A stretch of 64,000 bases of DNA from Antilocapra americana (GCA_007570785.1 ML660777.1:8692734-8756733), one strand, 5' to 3'. Shown: positions 35,625 to 48,215, counted from the first letter of the stretch. Numbers and translations: made by a program. Notes: generated from the letters alone by a model not told the origin.

Positions 35625-35990
35625 GGCATTACCAGCAGAGGGTAGAGCATGTACAAAGATGTAGAGGCAGGAAGAGGCAGGTCATGTTCAGGAATATACA
35701 GGTAATGTGAAATGGTCTTAACTCAGGGGCGCCAATGGCAGTGGCGTTAAATGAAGTAGGTGGGCTTATACAGAAATGAGTGCTGGACTCTTGCAAGCCA
35801 TGCTAAAGGATTTGAGCTTCTTTCTATAGACAGTAGGGAGCTGTCAACAGATTTAAGGTGGGAAATGACAGATTTCCACTTGGGAAAACAATCTCTGACA
35901 GTTTTATGAAGAGTGCAACTTGAGATGGGATGCAAGAAGACCACTTAGGGACCATTATAAATGACCAAACATGAACTTGGTAATGATAGT
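35625..35990 (-). mobile_element. L2 LINE 3' region, antisense
   Basis: 'agagcatgtacaaagatgta', 'gaggcaggaagaggcaggtc', 'gcaagccatgctaaaggatt', 'tgagcttctttctatagaca', 'gggagctgtcaaca', 'aagaccacttag' follow the well-known L2 antisense order. It lacks the terminal GAATG repeats, so both ends are eroded. Confidence 0.75.
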
Positions 35991-38261
35991 GTGGATGTAG
36001 ACCCACGAGACCATTGGGCACTCCCAACTGGAAAGCTGGTACAAGAAAGAAGCAGAAATCTTCTCAGTTACCCTGTGACACACATACTATTATCCCACCT
36101 AAGAATACGTCTGCCGCTTGTCAAGGGACTCAACAAGAGAACACAACTACTAAAATCAGGTTTACACCTAAGGCTCTCTTAGGTTCTTTAGACTAGATCA
36201 CGTTGGGACAAACCGTACTTCATGTATAAAATCGGAATGATAATAGGACTTAACTCATGTGATTGTGGGAATGAGAAAATGAGAATGCACATAAATTTGT
36301 TTTTTAACCTAAAAGATACTCACATCATATTGGTAGTTAAAATAACTCTGCCTTCAGACCAGCCATTTCCCAACCTCTTTGTTCATAACATCCATTTACT
36401 TCAGTGCTCTTGTATGAAGACTTGACAAATTTTATTTATTTATGTGTGTTTCACATAAGCTATAATTTTATGAAGTCATACGTCTGTGATGTAAACCTGA
36501 TCTCCCAAAAATGGCCCGTTTGTTCCAACCTAAGTTCCCTTGAAAACCAGGAGGGGCTTTTAGGCCCATGACATGCACTCTAACCATGGTCTCTATGCTT
36601 TGTAATCTCAAATATATACTGACCCTTGGAAATTAAGGGTTTTCTGATCTCTGAATTATTATGCCAGGTGACGACACACCTTTCTTTCCCTGCCAATAGG
36701 AAGGATAGACTGGAACACAGAGACAGAGTTTATTTTTTTAGTAATCACAGGCACTGTGGGTTGCGTTAATAATAGTCAAGCGCATAAAATCTGTCGGAAA
36801 CAAAAACACAGAAGTCTTATCTTTGATGTGCTCAGAGGTCTAGGCGTTTTTCATTATTTCTGTTTCGGTGTGACACACATTGTCTGGAGGGAGGAGCGGG
36901 AGGGGCTCGGCTGGCAGTTCCATTATCTGCACCACATTGTTCGCCTGGGGAAAAGATATCATTTACTCTGCCACCTCTGTAGCTTTTGGAGAATCAGATA
37001 ACCTACTCATGCTTTCTAACCAGTTGAGCAATCTGGACCCTCTAAAAATGCTGTAACTTCTTGGCACTGATTTCTCAGGATAAAACTGTTCAGTCTGAGG
37101 CTGCATACTCATGACTTCACAAAATACTGAAGACAACAATGGCCTGGTGAAATAGCCTTGCAATCCTGTATGGGGATTGCCACGCTGGTGTTTGTAGGAC
37201 TTAGCCACTACGTCTTCAAGATCATCTACCTTCATTTTGCTCCATGATTGCACTAGATTGGCTACTTAAGTATATTTCTATAAGGGAAGGTGAGTGGGAG
37301 ATACCCGAATACCTAAGGGTTTGCCAGCCAACATGCAGTCACCTGACAGCTTGGACCTTCTATCACAACAAGAACATTCCAGAGGATTTGATTGCATTGT
37401 TGTTGCTAATCCCAGGCTAGAAACATCAGAGGAGACTGAAAGTGAAGGTGCATTTTATATAATTAGGAAGGAAAGGAGTGAAGACAGAATTCTCAGGAAG
37501 TGGGAAGAGAGCAGAGTCACAGGTCTCTCAGATGCTTTCTTTGGGGAAATAAATGAAAAGCCATGCTGTGCTTACACCTCTGCCGGAAACAGTCAAAACA
37601 GGAATACTTCATCCAGAGGAATAATCCTATTATCACAGATAAAATTGCATTATTCACTGGCTTTTATTGTTATCATGATTCTACTATTATGCTTAATTAT
37701 TCATTACTATTTTTCTCTATTTTGCTATTATTAATGATAATGTTTCTTTTTCTCTGTAATAAAACTGCTTTCCTTTATCAGTCATTGTTTATTTTCTGTA
37801 CTTCTGTCTCCATGGTGCAAGGGACATAATTGTTTTTCATTTTTCAGCAGGGAGCAAGAATGGAGAGAGAGGGGAAATACTGCGAAAGGAAAACTCTCCC
37901 CAGTGCCTTGTACATCATACGTGACGAAGCTATTCTCGCAGGCATTGCATTTGCACCTGACCTTCTCAGAATACTTAAGGTGTGGTGTGTGCTTCAGGAA
38001 AGAGGAACTTAACCTACAGGAGGAGTGAACCCAGCAGGACCATTAAGCTGTTACAAGTCATAAAATGCCGGTGCCCAAGAGTGAGCCATAAAAGCTAAAA
38101 GATAAAGTTGTTAAGTACATGGTGTTGCCTCAGAAAAATGTCTCCCCTTCTATTTCTGTCTAAAATTAGCTTGCTTTCACATGAAAAGTTTATCTTATAA
38201 TAACTACCTATGAAGTCTACTTAAAATCCAAAAATTATTGCAATCATGTGCTTTTTAATAC
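35991..38261. other. Unique sequence with two longer open frames
   Basis: No recognised repeat. It contains a plus-strand frame of 146 codons (37294-37734) and a minus-strand one of 96 codons (37253-36963). The 146-codon product ends in a hydrophobic stretch (about residues 119-146), which comes from AT-rich DNA. Neither resembles a family I know. Confidence 0.45.
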
Positions 38262-38409
38262 TCATTTTCCAGATGGAAATATTGAGGTTTCAAGACACGG
38301 AATGACCCACTCAAGGTCACATTGAAAGTCAGGGGCAGGCCCAGGAAGAGAAACCAAGGCTCCTGGATCCCAGTCAGGTTCTTTCTTTACCCTAAACCAC
38401 AGCCCCTCT
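38262..38409 (-). mobile_element. MIR SINE, antisense
   Basis: 'tcattttccagatggaaata', 'cactcaaggtcacattgaaa', 'cagtcaggttctttctttac', 'cctaaaccacagcccc' match the antisense MIR through to its tRNA-related head. Confidence 0.85.
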
Positions 38410-38739
38410 CAATATCACTTTCCAAAACTGACAATGATGGAAAATAGCTTTAAAAATGACACAAACTCTCCGTAAAGATTATGCTTGCCAATGACCAAGA
38501 AGAAAAAAAAAAGTTGTACTTAAATTGGCATTTCTCTCTCAAAATTCTGTTCGCTAAATAGAATTTATGTACATTAGACCTTTCATTGTTATAATATACC
38601 TTCAGCAAATTGCACTATTCCTCATATTAACTATGATAAATCAGAGATCTATACTGTTGTAATTCACTATATATTGAAAGCCAACTATGTGTGAACTGTC
38701 AGAATCTATGGGAGAAAAAATAAACCTCCTCTTACAGCC
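38410..38739. other. Unique sequence
   Basis: Nothing recognised. Confidence 0.5.
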
Positions 38740-38805
38740 CCTGGAGTAGGAAATGGCAACCCACTCCAGTATTCATGGGATACCAAAAAGTCGGGGACTG
38801 AAGAC
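38740..38805 (+). mobile_element. Bov-tA fragment with internal deletion
   Basis: 'cctggagtaggaaatggcaa' and 'cccactccagtattc' are followed straight by 'atgggataccaaaaagtcgg', so the middle of the SINE (the 'ggcaggctacagtcc' part) is gone. Both ends are missing. Confidence 0.75.
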
Positions 38806-39104
38806 ACACAACCATATAGACATGCATAGCTCCTAATCAGTGAAGTGAGACTCAATCTCCTCTAGACATCTCTTCAAAACTGCTGGGCAAACTCTACCTC
38901 CTTCTCAGGAAGCCCCACCCCATCCACTGCAAGACTCCAACCCCCTTCCCTAATTTGTTTTTCTCCCCATCTGACTCTGTCATTCCATTTGAATCCCATC
39001 CCAGGTCTGCAGCAGGATAATGGATGTTGAGTGTCTGGGACCACACAATTACCTCTTCAAGATTCTGATTGGTCGAGTTGTATTTCCAGGAATGTATGCT
39101 GAAG

Positions 39105-39210
39105 GCATTAACTTGTGCAAACTCCTGGAGACAGTAAAGAAGAGGGAGGCCTGACATGCTGCAGTCCAGGGGGTCTCAAAGAGTCGGACATGACTTAGCA
39201 ACAGCAACAA
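39105..39210 (+). mobile_element. BovB/ART2-type 3' end with exact 9-bp duplication
   Basis: 'gtgcaaactcctggagacag', 'gagggaggcctgacatgctg', 'tctcaaagagtcggacatga', 'cttagcaacagcaacaa' is the 3' end of the BovB/ART2 type. 'atgctgaag' occurs at 39096-39104 and 39211-39219. Total about 106 bp, 5'-truncated. Confidence 0.87.
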
Positions 39211-39219
39211 ATGCTGAAG

Positions 39220-40694
39220 ACAAGCCTGTTTCTTGTTTGTCTCCTGATACATGAATGTCATCTCTGAAGAATAAACATGGAGAGGGGAGAAAATGGAACA
39301 GCACAATGAATTTCACATTAAAGATGAAACACTAGGCTCAGTTGGCAGTGATTTCAGTATTTCATTACTAGGGAGTGGGTGTGGTTGATTAGATTAGCAA
39401 TTCACATTCTTCACTTTTTCTGGTGTCCCTGCCTGTAGCCATGTTAACTTTGCAGCTCCTCCCACAAAAGAGAAGCTTTGACTGTGGGTCCCTTTGACTG
39501 TGTGACTTGCTTTGGCATGTAGGACATAGGCATAAGCAGCAGTGAGCCAGTTTCAAGCTTCAGTTTGAAGATAAGAGACTTCATGTGTTTTGGCAGGGTC
39601 CCTGCACCAACATCAATGTGAAGGGGAGCTTTCCCTCAGGAGCTTGTGCCCACTCAGTCTGGGTCCCAGGATAAACATTTGTGCAGACAATCAGAGGCCA
39701 GCCCGCAGCAAGGAGCCAAGCCTACCTAGAAGCAGAGCCTGCTGGGCTCAGCCAACTCCCCTCTCAACCTACAGGTGCAGGAGAAAGAAATGCTATTGTG
39801 ATATGCCACTGGGATTTGGTGGTTAGTTGTTAATGCAACAACAGCTAAACGTTAGAGAAGAAGGATTTTGGCTTTTTTTTTTTTTAATCTTTGTCTTTTT
39901 TGCTTCTTGGATCAAAGACCAAGCATGGAACTACTTTATCACTTAATTGATGTTTTCATATTGACATAAAAGTCTGTAAATTGTCCATTCTGGCAATAGC
40001 TCTTTGAAATTTTTCATCAAGAATTCATTTAAATCTTCATTTCAGAAGAAGCTCTAGTCTCATAGTTATAGGCTTTTCTGAGAACAAGTACAGCAATCTC
40101 TTTGCAAGGTAGTGTTCTTGGAAGAGGAAAAGATTGGTAGGAACTAAATTATACAGATTGTGTTAAGCATGCAATTGAATCTGTTTTGTAAGACATTAGA
40201 TCATTTACTCATTTCACGATTATGTAATAAAGGCACATTGGCAAAAGACTAGCATGAGGAGAAAGAAGACAGATTTAACTGATTTTATTAGCTTGGATTA
40301 CTGGGAGAATTCAGAAAATGGTAACAGAAATATTAAAAGTGAAAAAAGTAAAACACATTACCTGCATGAAGAACTTTAATGAAAAAATGAGAAGACCTAG
40401 GGGGAACCTTGAGGTAATCTAATGTTTAATAATTAGACAAAGAAAGAGAAGCTAGCAGGAGAAACAGATAGAAGAACCAAAGAGATAGGATGAAAACAGA
40501 GGAGATGTGAAAGGCAAGGAGGAAGAATATTTCAAAAAGTGGGATGATGTCAAAAGCATCCAGTGATACTGAGAAATCCAGTAAATCAGAAGTAGAGAAA
40601 CAACACTGGGTTTATAGATATCAAGGTGTGTGCGAGGGGTAAGTAATCAAATACTCAGTCTTCAAGAGAGAAGCTAGTAAAAGTAGAAATGTAT
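39220..40694. other. Unique sequence
   Basis: A T run lies at 39874-39885. No gene or repeat recognised; the 78-codon frame at 39590-39826 is unremarkable. Confidence 0.5.
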
Positions 40695-40945
40695 GCTGCT
40701 GCCGCTGCTGCTTAGTCGCTTCAGTCATGTCTGACTCTGTGTGACCCCATAGATGGGGTTCTCCAGGCAAGAACACTGGAGTGGGTTGCCATTTCCTTCT
40801 CCAATGCATGAAAGTTTAAAGTGAAAGTGAAGCCACTCAGTCGTGTCTGACTCTTCGCGATCTCCTGGACTGCAGCTTACCAGACTCCTCCATCCATGGG
40901 ATTTTCCAGGCAAGAGAACTAGAATGGGTTGCCATTGCCTTCTCC
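40695..40945 (-). mobile_element. Dimeric Bov-tA-type SINE, antisense, exact 12-bp duplication
   Basis: Two units are joined: 'gcttagtcgcttcagtcatg' to 'tgccatttccttctccaatg', then 'gaagccactcagtcgtgtct' to 'gggttgccattgccttctcc'. The left unit lacks about 35 bases of its middle. 'gtagaaatgtat' is at 40683-40694 and 40946-40957 without a mismatch. Low divergence and perfect flanks point to a fairly recent insertion. The (gct)n-like start 'gctgctgccgctgctgctta' is typical of this subfamily. Confidence 0.95.
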
Positions 40946-41159
40946 GTAGAAATGTATAGCAAACAAGAAAAAGTCATAATGGAGTGGAGGGGAGTAAATC
41001 ACTTATTTACAGTTGGTATGAGCAGGGTGATTTCTCTACTGCACAGCCCTTACTAGAAACATGGTAAATGAGGGTAAAGAAACTGAACAGAGAAAGACTA
41101 GAGTGGCTAGCACTGTGTCACTGAGTCATGTACTCTGAGTTTGGATAGGGAAGTGCAAC

Positions 41160-41256
41160 TTTTTTTTTTTTTTTTGGCCATAAGTTGGGGGATATTAGTT
41201 CCCCAACCAGGGATTGAACCAGAGCCTTAATCACTGGACCACCAGGGAATTTCTGG
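41160..41256 (-). mobile_element. CHR SINE, antisense, internally deleted
   Basis: A T run at 41161-41175, then 'ggccataagttgggggatat', 'tagttccccaaccagggatt', and after a short gap 'cttaatcactggaccaccag'. About 20 bases between the B-box-like region and the head are missing relative to the copy at 34.4 kb. Confidence 0.9.
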
Positions 41257-41446
41257 TACAACATTTTGAGTGGGATAAAAATGAATCTGGAAAGTCCACA
41301 TAGAGAGTATCTTGCTTTCTCAGTGGTTTACGGACTATCTGTGAAGGATTAGGTGATTTTTGTGATCTTTTACACAAGACTCATTTACTGCTTATAATTA
41401 TATCTAATATACATGACTATACACTGGGCAGAATCATATATATATA

Positions 41447-42125
41447 TTCAGAAAATTAAGATCATGGCATCCAGTTCCATCACTTAATGGCAAATAGATG
41501 AGGAAACAATGGAAATAGTAACAGACTTTAATTTTGGGGCTCCAAAATCACTGCAGATGGTGACTGCAGCCATAAATTAAAAGACGTTTGCTCCTTGGAA
41601 GAAAAGCTTTGACAAACCTAGACATCATATTAAAAAGTAGATACATTACTTTGTCAACAAAGGTCCATCTAGTCAAAGCTATGATTTTTCCAGTAGTCAT
41701 GTATGAACATGAGAGTTGGACTATAAAGAAAGCTGAGTGCCAAAGAATTAATGCTTTTGAACTGTGGTGTTGGAGAAGACTCCTGAGAGTCCCTTGGACT
41801 GCAAGAAGATCCAACCAGTCAATCCAAAAGGAAACTAGTCCTGAATATTCATTGGAAGGACTGATGCTGAAGCTGAAACTCCAATATTTTGGCCACCTGA
41901 TGTGAAGAATTGACTCACTGGAAAAGATGCCAATGCTGGGAAAGACTGAAAGCAGAAGGAGAAGCGGATGACAGAGAATGAGATGTTTGGATGGCACTAC
42001 CACTTATTGGACATGAGTTTGAGGAAGCTCTGGGAGTTGGTGATGGATAGGGAAGCCTGGCATGCTGCAGTCCATGGAGTGGCAAAGAGTCTGACACAAC
42101 TGAGCAACTGAACTGAATTGAACTG
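41447..42125 (+). mobile_element. BovB LINE 3' end, sense, 0.68 kb
   Basis: Starts at 'attcagaaaattaagatcat' (the QKTKIMASG block) and ends at the BovB terminus 'gagcaactgaactgaattga'. An open frame (41588-41905) covers the C-terminal region and ends at TGA in 'cacctgatgtgaag' (41903-41905 region), the same place where the 56-kb copy has TGA; the family form there is CGA, so this fits CpG decay. Confidence 0.95.
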
Positions 42126-42202
42126 ATGCATTGGGCATGTTTCTATTGGATTTATATGTCTTAATATGTTGACAACTTTACTACTATGTAGATTATATTA
42201 TT

Positions 42203-42322
42203 CCTTTTTAAAAATAAGAATAATGAAAGAGTTCAGTAGGGTTAATAATTTGCTGAGGATCACAAACTAATAAATAGCACATCTGGAATTCATCTCCCTA
42301 AGTCCAAAGTCAATGCTGTTTA
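42203..42322 (-). mobile_element. MIR SINE, antisense
   Basis: 'gttaataatttgctgaggatcacaaact', 'atctggaattcatctcccta' and 'gtccaaagtcaatgctgttt' parallel the antisense MIR core and head. Confidence 0.75.
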
Positions 42323-42710
42323 CTTGGCAGCTGTTTATACATCAGTTTACTTGGCTTAAATGAGGAAGAGAAGCAAAACGGAACTAGGAAGTGAAATCAG
42401 AGATAACTGTCAAATGTTTAAATTTAATTAATTAATCAGTTGCACTTTTGTTTGGATATGCATATACAGTGTCCTAAAAATAGCTTTGATTCAAACTGGC
42501 GAAATAGTAATGGCCTTTACTGAAGTCACTATTGCAAGGAAAAAGAAGGAGACTGGTTATGGCTCTATAACCATGATCTAGAGCGAGAAAACTGCCTCCT
42601 TCAATTTGTCTCTATTGTATTCAAAGCACTAGAATACTGAAACTTGTCTTTTTTTCTCATTTCTTTTTCCCAGTTCATTGAAATATGTTTACTTGGTTTT
42701 CATTATAAGA
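42323..42710. other. Unique sequence
   Basis: Nothing recognised. Confidence 0.5.
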
Positions 42711-42908
42711 AAGTGAGAGTGAAAGTCGCTTGGTCATGTCTGATTCTTTGCGATACCATGGACTACACAGTCCATGGAATTCTCCAGGCCAGAATACTGG
42801 AGTGGGTAGCCTTTCCCTTCTCCAAGGAATCTTCCCAACCCAGGAATCAAACCCAGATCTCCCACATTGCAGGCGGATTCTTTACCAGCTGAACCAAAAG
42901 GGAAGCCC
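42711..42908 (-). mobile_element. BOV-A monomer SINE, antisense
   Basis: 'gtgagagtgaaagtcgcttg', 'ggactacacagtccatggaa', 'gtgggtagcctttcccttct', 'accagctgaaccaaaaggga'. A single unit, not a dimer. Well preserved. Confidence 0.95.
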
Positions 42909-43116
42909 AGAAACCCTCACTGAATATGAGCTTTCTGCATAAGAAAGAACAATTCCATAGTCAAAAGATAAGGTCAGGGTCTACTTCCTACCAGATATAT
43001 ATAATTCTAATTCATTTAAATCTATATTTTTATGATCTTCAGATAATTTCCTCCATGGTTACTTCATAGATGAATGGTAACAATTTAATAAAACAATACA
43101 TATATAAATTTTACTT

Positions 43117-44367
43117 TATGCTAGTAAAATAATGCTTAAAATTCTCCAAGCCAGGTTTCATCAATATGTGAACCATAAACTTCCAGATGTTCAAGTTTTA
43201 GAAAAGGCAGAGGAACAAGAGATCAAATTGCCAACATCTGCTGGATCACCGAAAAAGCAAGAGAGTTCCAGAAAAACATCTATTTCTGCTTTATTGACTT
43301 GCCAAAGCCTTTGACAGTGTGGATCACAATAAACCTGGAAAATTCTTCCAGAGATGGGCATACCAGACCACCTGACCTGCCTCTTGAGAAACCTGTAGGC
43401 AGGTCAGGAAGCAACAATTAGAACTGGACATGAAACAACAGACTGGTTCCAAATAGGAAAAGGAGTACACCAAGGCTGTATATTGTCACCCTGCTTATTT
43501 AACTTATATGCAGAGTACATCATGAGAAACGCTGGGCTGGAGGAAGCACAAGCTAGAATCAAGATTGCCCAGAGAAATATCAATAACCTCAGATACGCAG
43601 ATGACACCACCCTTATGGCAGAAAGTGAACAAAAACTAAAGAGCCTGTTAATGAAAGTAAAAGAGGAGAGTTAGAAAGTTGGCTTAAAGTTCAACATTCA
43701 GAAAACTAAGATCGTGGCATCTGGTCCCATCACTTCATGGCAGATAGATGGGGAAACAGTGGAAACAATGGCTGACTTTATTATTGGGGGCTCCCAAATC
43801 ACTGCAGATGGTGTTTGCAGCCATGAAGTTAAACTCCTTGGAAGGAAAGTTATGAGCAACCCAGATAGCATATTTAAAATCAGAGACTTTACTTTGCCAA
43901 CAAAGGTCCATCTAATCAAGGCTATGGTTTTTCCAGTGGTCATGTATGGATGTGAGAGTTGGATGGTGAAGAAAGCTGAGAGCCTAAGAACTGATGCTTT
44001 TAAACTGTGGTGTTGGAGAAGACTCTTGAGAGTCCCTTGGACTCCAAGGAGATCCAACCTGTCCATCCTAAAGGAGATCAGTCCTGGGTATTCATTGGAA
44101 GGACTGATGTTGAAGCTGAAACTCCAATACTTTGGCCACCTGATGCTAGGAGCTGACTCATTTGAAAGGACCCTGGTGCTGGGAAAGATGAGGGCAGGAG
44201 GAGAAGGGGATGACAGAGGATGAGATGGCTGGATGGCATCATTGACTCGATGGCCATGCGTTTGGGTGTACTCTGGGAGTTGGTGATGGATAGGGAGGCC
44301 TGGCGTGCTGCGGTTCATGGGGTCGCCATGAGTCAGACACGAATGAGTGACTGAACTGAACTGAACT
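43117..44367 (+). mobile_element. BovB LINE, 5'-truncated, sense, 1.25 kb
   Basis: Begins in the reverse transcriptase at 'tatgctagtaaaataatgct' (start of the KILQAR block), passes motif A at 43291-43307, SPCLFN and YADD (43595-43610) and reaches the terminus 'gactgaactgaactgaac'. Protein remains are in several frames: 43132-43314, 43483-43674 and 43714-44223. Motif A carries the same one-base loss ('gacttgccaaag') as the antisense copy at 8 kb. Confidence 0.96.
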
Positions 44368-47300
44368 ATATAAGCACATTATAGACTGCACAGTGATATA
44401 CAAATACTATATATTATTATTCTCCTGAACATATCAGTTCCAAGAAACTGCCCCATATTCTTTGACTCTTTCCAACTTCTTCTCAACTTCCTCATTTCAC
44501 ACCTGGCTCTCACTGTTTCCTAAAATGGACAAACCCTATACTCAGCACAGTGATGATCACTGATTGCCAAAGGCTAACTGCAAAGCGTTATAGAAATACT
44601 TTCTTAATGTTAAAACTCAAGGAAATCCCAAAGACCTAGTCCCCTCAGAATTAAGCTAAGTATCACATTTCAATCTAATATGCACATATTTATGCATTCT
44701 AACAGCTCTGAAATCCAGATGCATGTTGTATTAATGAAATAAGAAATCATAACATCCTATAGACTAAACATCTAGTCTCCCATCTCCTTTTGTATGGCTC
44801 TAGTAATAATTTTTTTTCAGGTTTAAATGGCTGAGAAAAACTCAAAAGAGAAATATTTCATAGCATATGAAAGTTTTATGAAATTCAAATTTCAGCATCC
44901 ATATATAAAACTTGGTAGAAACACAGCCATGCCCATTTGTTCACATATTTTCTATGGCTACTTTCTTGCTACCTTGGCAGAATTCAGTTACTGCAGAGCA
45001 CATGTGTGTATTCTACAGTTTGTAGACAGACTCAAAGCTAGACTCGGGGAGGGGGGTGTGAAGGTAGGCAACAATTTGCCTTCCCTGACAGCTTTGTGAA
45101 ATGCTTGCCTCTCTAGAGAGCTGGGTTAGTGGGTTCAATCTCTGAGTTAGTCAGTGGGTTCAAACCTACACAGACAAAGCTCTCAGATTTTTCTAGCATC
45201 TAAGTGGTAATAGTAGGGCCTCTAAGGAAAAAAAGATTCTTATGAAAGAAATCTGGCATAAGAAACTCTTTTCTGCAATGGACCCAAGTTTGGAGAAGAA
45301 TGAAAATTACAAGTCTAGGACACATTCTGGACCAGCCATCAAGTTAGAAGGTGAGGCTCTCAGACTGACCTGGCTGAAGTCACATACTCTTGAACCAATA
45401 AGTGCTGCTAGACAGGCAGGGTGATGAAACGCCCATCTGTATCTCATGCAGAGAAAATTGAGGAACAGCTGAGAAAGAAGGAATGTTGCTTCCTGAAAGT
45501 GAAGGAACCACAGATATCATCTGACATAAAGGAAGGCCGGTGTCCACACGCACACTGACAGGATATTTTTGAAATTTATGATGGAAAAAAACTTCACAGA
45601 TGATATCATGGTGAATGTAAACATAAAATATCCACTGTGAAGAGTAGTCATCTATGCTTCCTAATCTTGTTTGAGGTGGGAAGAAAACCTAATCAGATAA
45701 CCATTTAAAACATATTTTTCAGTAAGATAATATACAAATGATAGCAAGGAGATTTAATAGAAAAGCAATTTGTTGTTATGTTTTCTGCTCATGATTCAGA
45801 TGTCCTGCTGTTTATCAGCAGATCCTCTTAATAGCCTTTGAGCTCTGTTCTTGAGAATTAAGGAACCCTGTCTTAAATAAGGAGGAGATTGCATTAATGG
45901 ATAACCAAAAAAAATAAAATATCTCAGGATCAGGCAGGGAAAGAAGTGCTCAGCTCTCTATTTGTGTAAAGGACACTTTTATATCAGGTGCAGCTTACTA
46001 GAATCTCTGTGGGCTGATCTGACAGCCCAGATGCAGCTCATACCTTACACTGCCTTCTTCCCTCAGCTCTTAACTCACAAAGGATGTTGTCCCTTTTGTC
46101 AGTGTAAGAAGGTCAAAATTTATGAAATCTTAGGACTCATTTTTTAACCACTCAGATACAATTTTTTTTCTTCTTTGGTAGGTCTCTTAATTTCTTCTTA
46201 ACATGTTTTCCACTAATCATCTTATTTTTGTCTAAATGTCTTAATTTTTTTTCCTACTTAGGGATTAATTCCTACTAATCCTTGGTTTTACCTATTTTTA
46301 TATTTAAACTTTTTATCTTACTGGACAACTATTTTACCTTATTCTTTAATCATCTATAGTTTTATAATTTTAATGTCACCCTTATATTTTTATTTTGAAT
46401 CTCATTTAACCTTTTTTAACTCAATATTTTATCCTATTGAAATTTTATTTCTCTTAAATCAACTTCTACTTTTTCTCTTTTCTCATATTAACAATCTTTA
46501 ACTTTCTTCTGTAAACCTCTACTACCTTAACGTTTTTTTGGAACTTTTTTCCTTCTGTCTTCTCTATTTCTCTTTAAAGTTAAATTTTTATAATGGCTGA
46601 CAAGATAAGTGTCAAAGTGGCTATAGTGATGATGAAAACGCAATTGATAATAGCAAAGGAGAGAAACTGAAGCCCTGATTTCTTTATATGACTCTTGGGC
46701 CTCAATCTCCTCTATCAAGTTAATTCTTAACTTCTTTTCAAGGTAATCTTCTCCCATTCCAAAACAATCATGTTTAGGAGGAAAAACTCCTTAATCAATA
46801 CTCCCAAGATCATCATTTTGTCTACATAGAAACAACAACTCATTTGTTGGGATATCTTCTCTTCCTGAGAACTCGCACAGTGTTGGTGTTGGCAGTCTAT
46901 AGGCAGCAGCAAGCAGGAGGGAATGGCTGATGAAGGATCTTGTATTTATGGATTATAAAGTCTAGGTGATCCTTTTCCACTTAGGAGAGTCATTTTAAAT
47001 GGTGATAATTTACCTTGGAATATTGACAGTTTCATGTTTTAGATTTAGTAAATTTCCCTTGAGTTTTTATCTCAAAAACAAAGTGATTTTTTTTTTCTGT
47101 TGGCTTTTTCCTCTCTTTGTCTCTCTGTGTGTCTCTCTCAGTCTCTCTCTCATTCTCTCCTGGGACTCAAAGCCTGGGATCTTATATATTCCTGTATTGT
47201 GGTAAGACTATTTATTTGAAAGAGGATTGAATTTTAAAATATCCATCAACCCATATCCACAGTTTCTGGATCATTTATTTTTCTGGTAGATTTGTCTTAA

Positions 47301-47895
47301 TGCTTTTGTTTATTTTCATACACACATTCTCCAGCCAAGACTCATTCTGTGTGGACATAGGATTGGTGTGAAACATTCATTTATCCTACATATCTATGAA
47401 CTCCGATATTGCTGGTGGCTCATATGGTGAACTACCAGGACCATTGGAAAGTAGATGGATTGCTTCTCTCTGGACCACCTATTAAAGGCCAATATATTTA
47501 TGGAAATGTTTTTTAAATCACTAAAATTATTTATGAACAGAATACTAGTGGTGCTGAGTGGTAACACATGGAATAAAATCAGAGTGTTTTTTTTTCCCCC
47601 AACATTTTAGCCCCTGGAGTGACTCTTATGCAATGTGTCTGCCATCCTGGTTGGACTAGAGGAAGTAGGGAGACTGAAAGCGAAAACTTTATAGATGAGC
47701 GATTGTTCTCTAAGCAACATTTAAAACTATGCATTGGCATTATAAAGAATCTATTTATTCTATTAATGAATGTCTAGTAATTTAAACTGTTTATATCCAA
47801 ATAACAGAGCTGAAAAAAATAATCTCTCCCTCTAGCAGAGTTACTACTAAGGAAGTAACTACCTCTGATTAGGAAAATATTTTATTATTTCATTT
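44368..47895. other. Unique, repeat-poor sequence, 3.5 kb
   Basis: No recognised repeat. 46140-46560 is strongly T-rich on the plus strand, and 47107-47160 is a TCTC-type pyrimidine tract. Short frames (90 codons at 44827-45099, others smaller) have no recognisable domains. Confidence 0.5.
47107..47160 (+). repeat. (TCTC/TGTC)n pyrimidine-rich tract
   Basis: Interrupted TC and TG units over about 54 bases. Confidence 0.9.
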
Positions 47896-47906
47896 AAGCT
47901 ATCACT

Positions 47907-48215
47907 TCCACCTCCCTGATACCTCAGTTGGTAAAGAATCTGCCTGCAATAAAGGAGACCCCAGTTCGATTCCTGGGTCAGGAAGATCCACTGGAGAAGG
48001 GATATGCCACTCACTCCAGTATTCTTGGGCTTCCCCTGTGGCTCAGCTGGTAAGGAATCTGCCTGCAATGCGGGAGACCTGGGTTTGATGCCTGGATTGA
48101 GAAGATCCCCTGGAGAAGGGAACAACTACTCAGTATTCTGGCCTGGAGAATTCCATGAACTGCATAGTCCATGGGGTTGCAGAGAGTCTGACACAACTGA
48201 GCCACTTTCACTTTC
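47907..48215 (+). mobile_element. BOV-A2 dimeric SINE, sense, exact 11-bp duplication
   Basis: First unit head 'tgatacctcagttggtaaag', junction 'actccagtattcttgggctt', second head 'cctgtggctcagctggtaag', end 'gagccactttcactttc'. 'aagctatcact' is at 47896-47906 and 48216-48226, identical. Length 309 bp, close to full. Each unit retains a B-box-like motif ('cagttcgattcc', 'gggtttgatgcc'). Confidence 0.97.

Noticed and set aside
43698..44318. 206-codon minus-strand frame as a gene
   Set aside because: Antisense of the BovB C-terminal region. The same antisense frame is open in several BovB copies (for example 57874-58470), which reflects codon composition of the sense strand.
47405..47440. Bov-tA-like 'gctggtggctcatatggtga'
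   Set aside because: No further SINE sequence follows; likely chance or a remnant too small to call.
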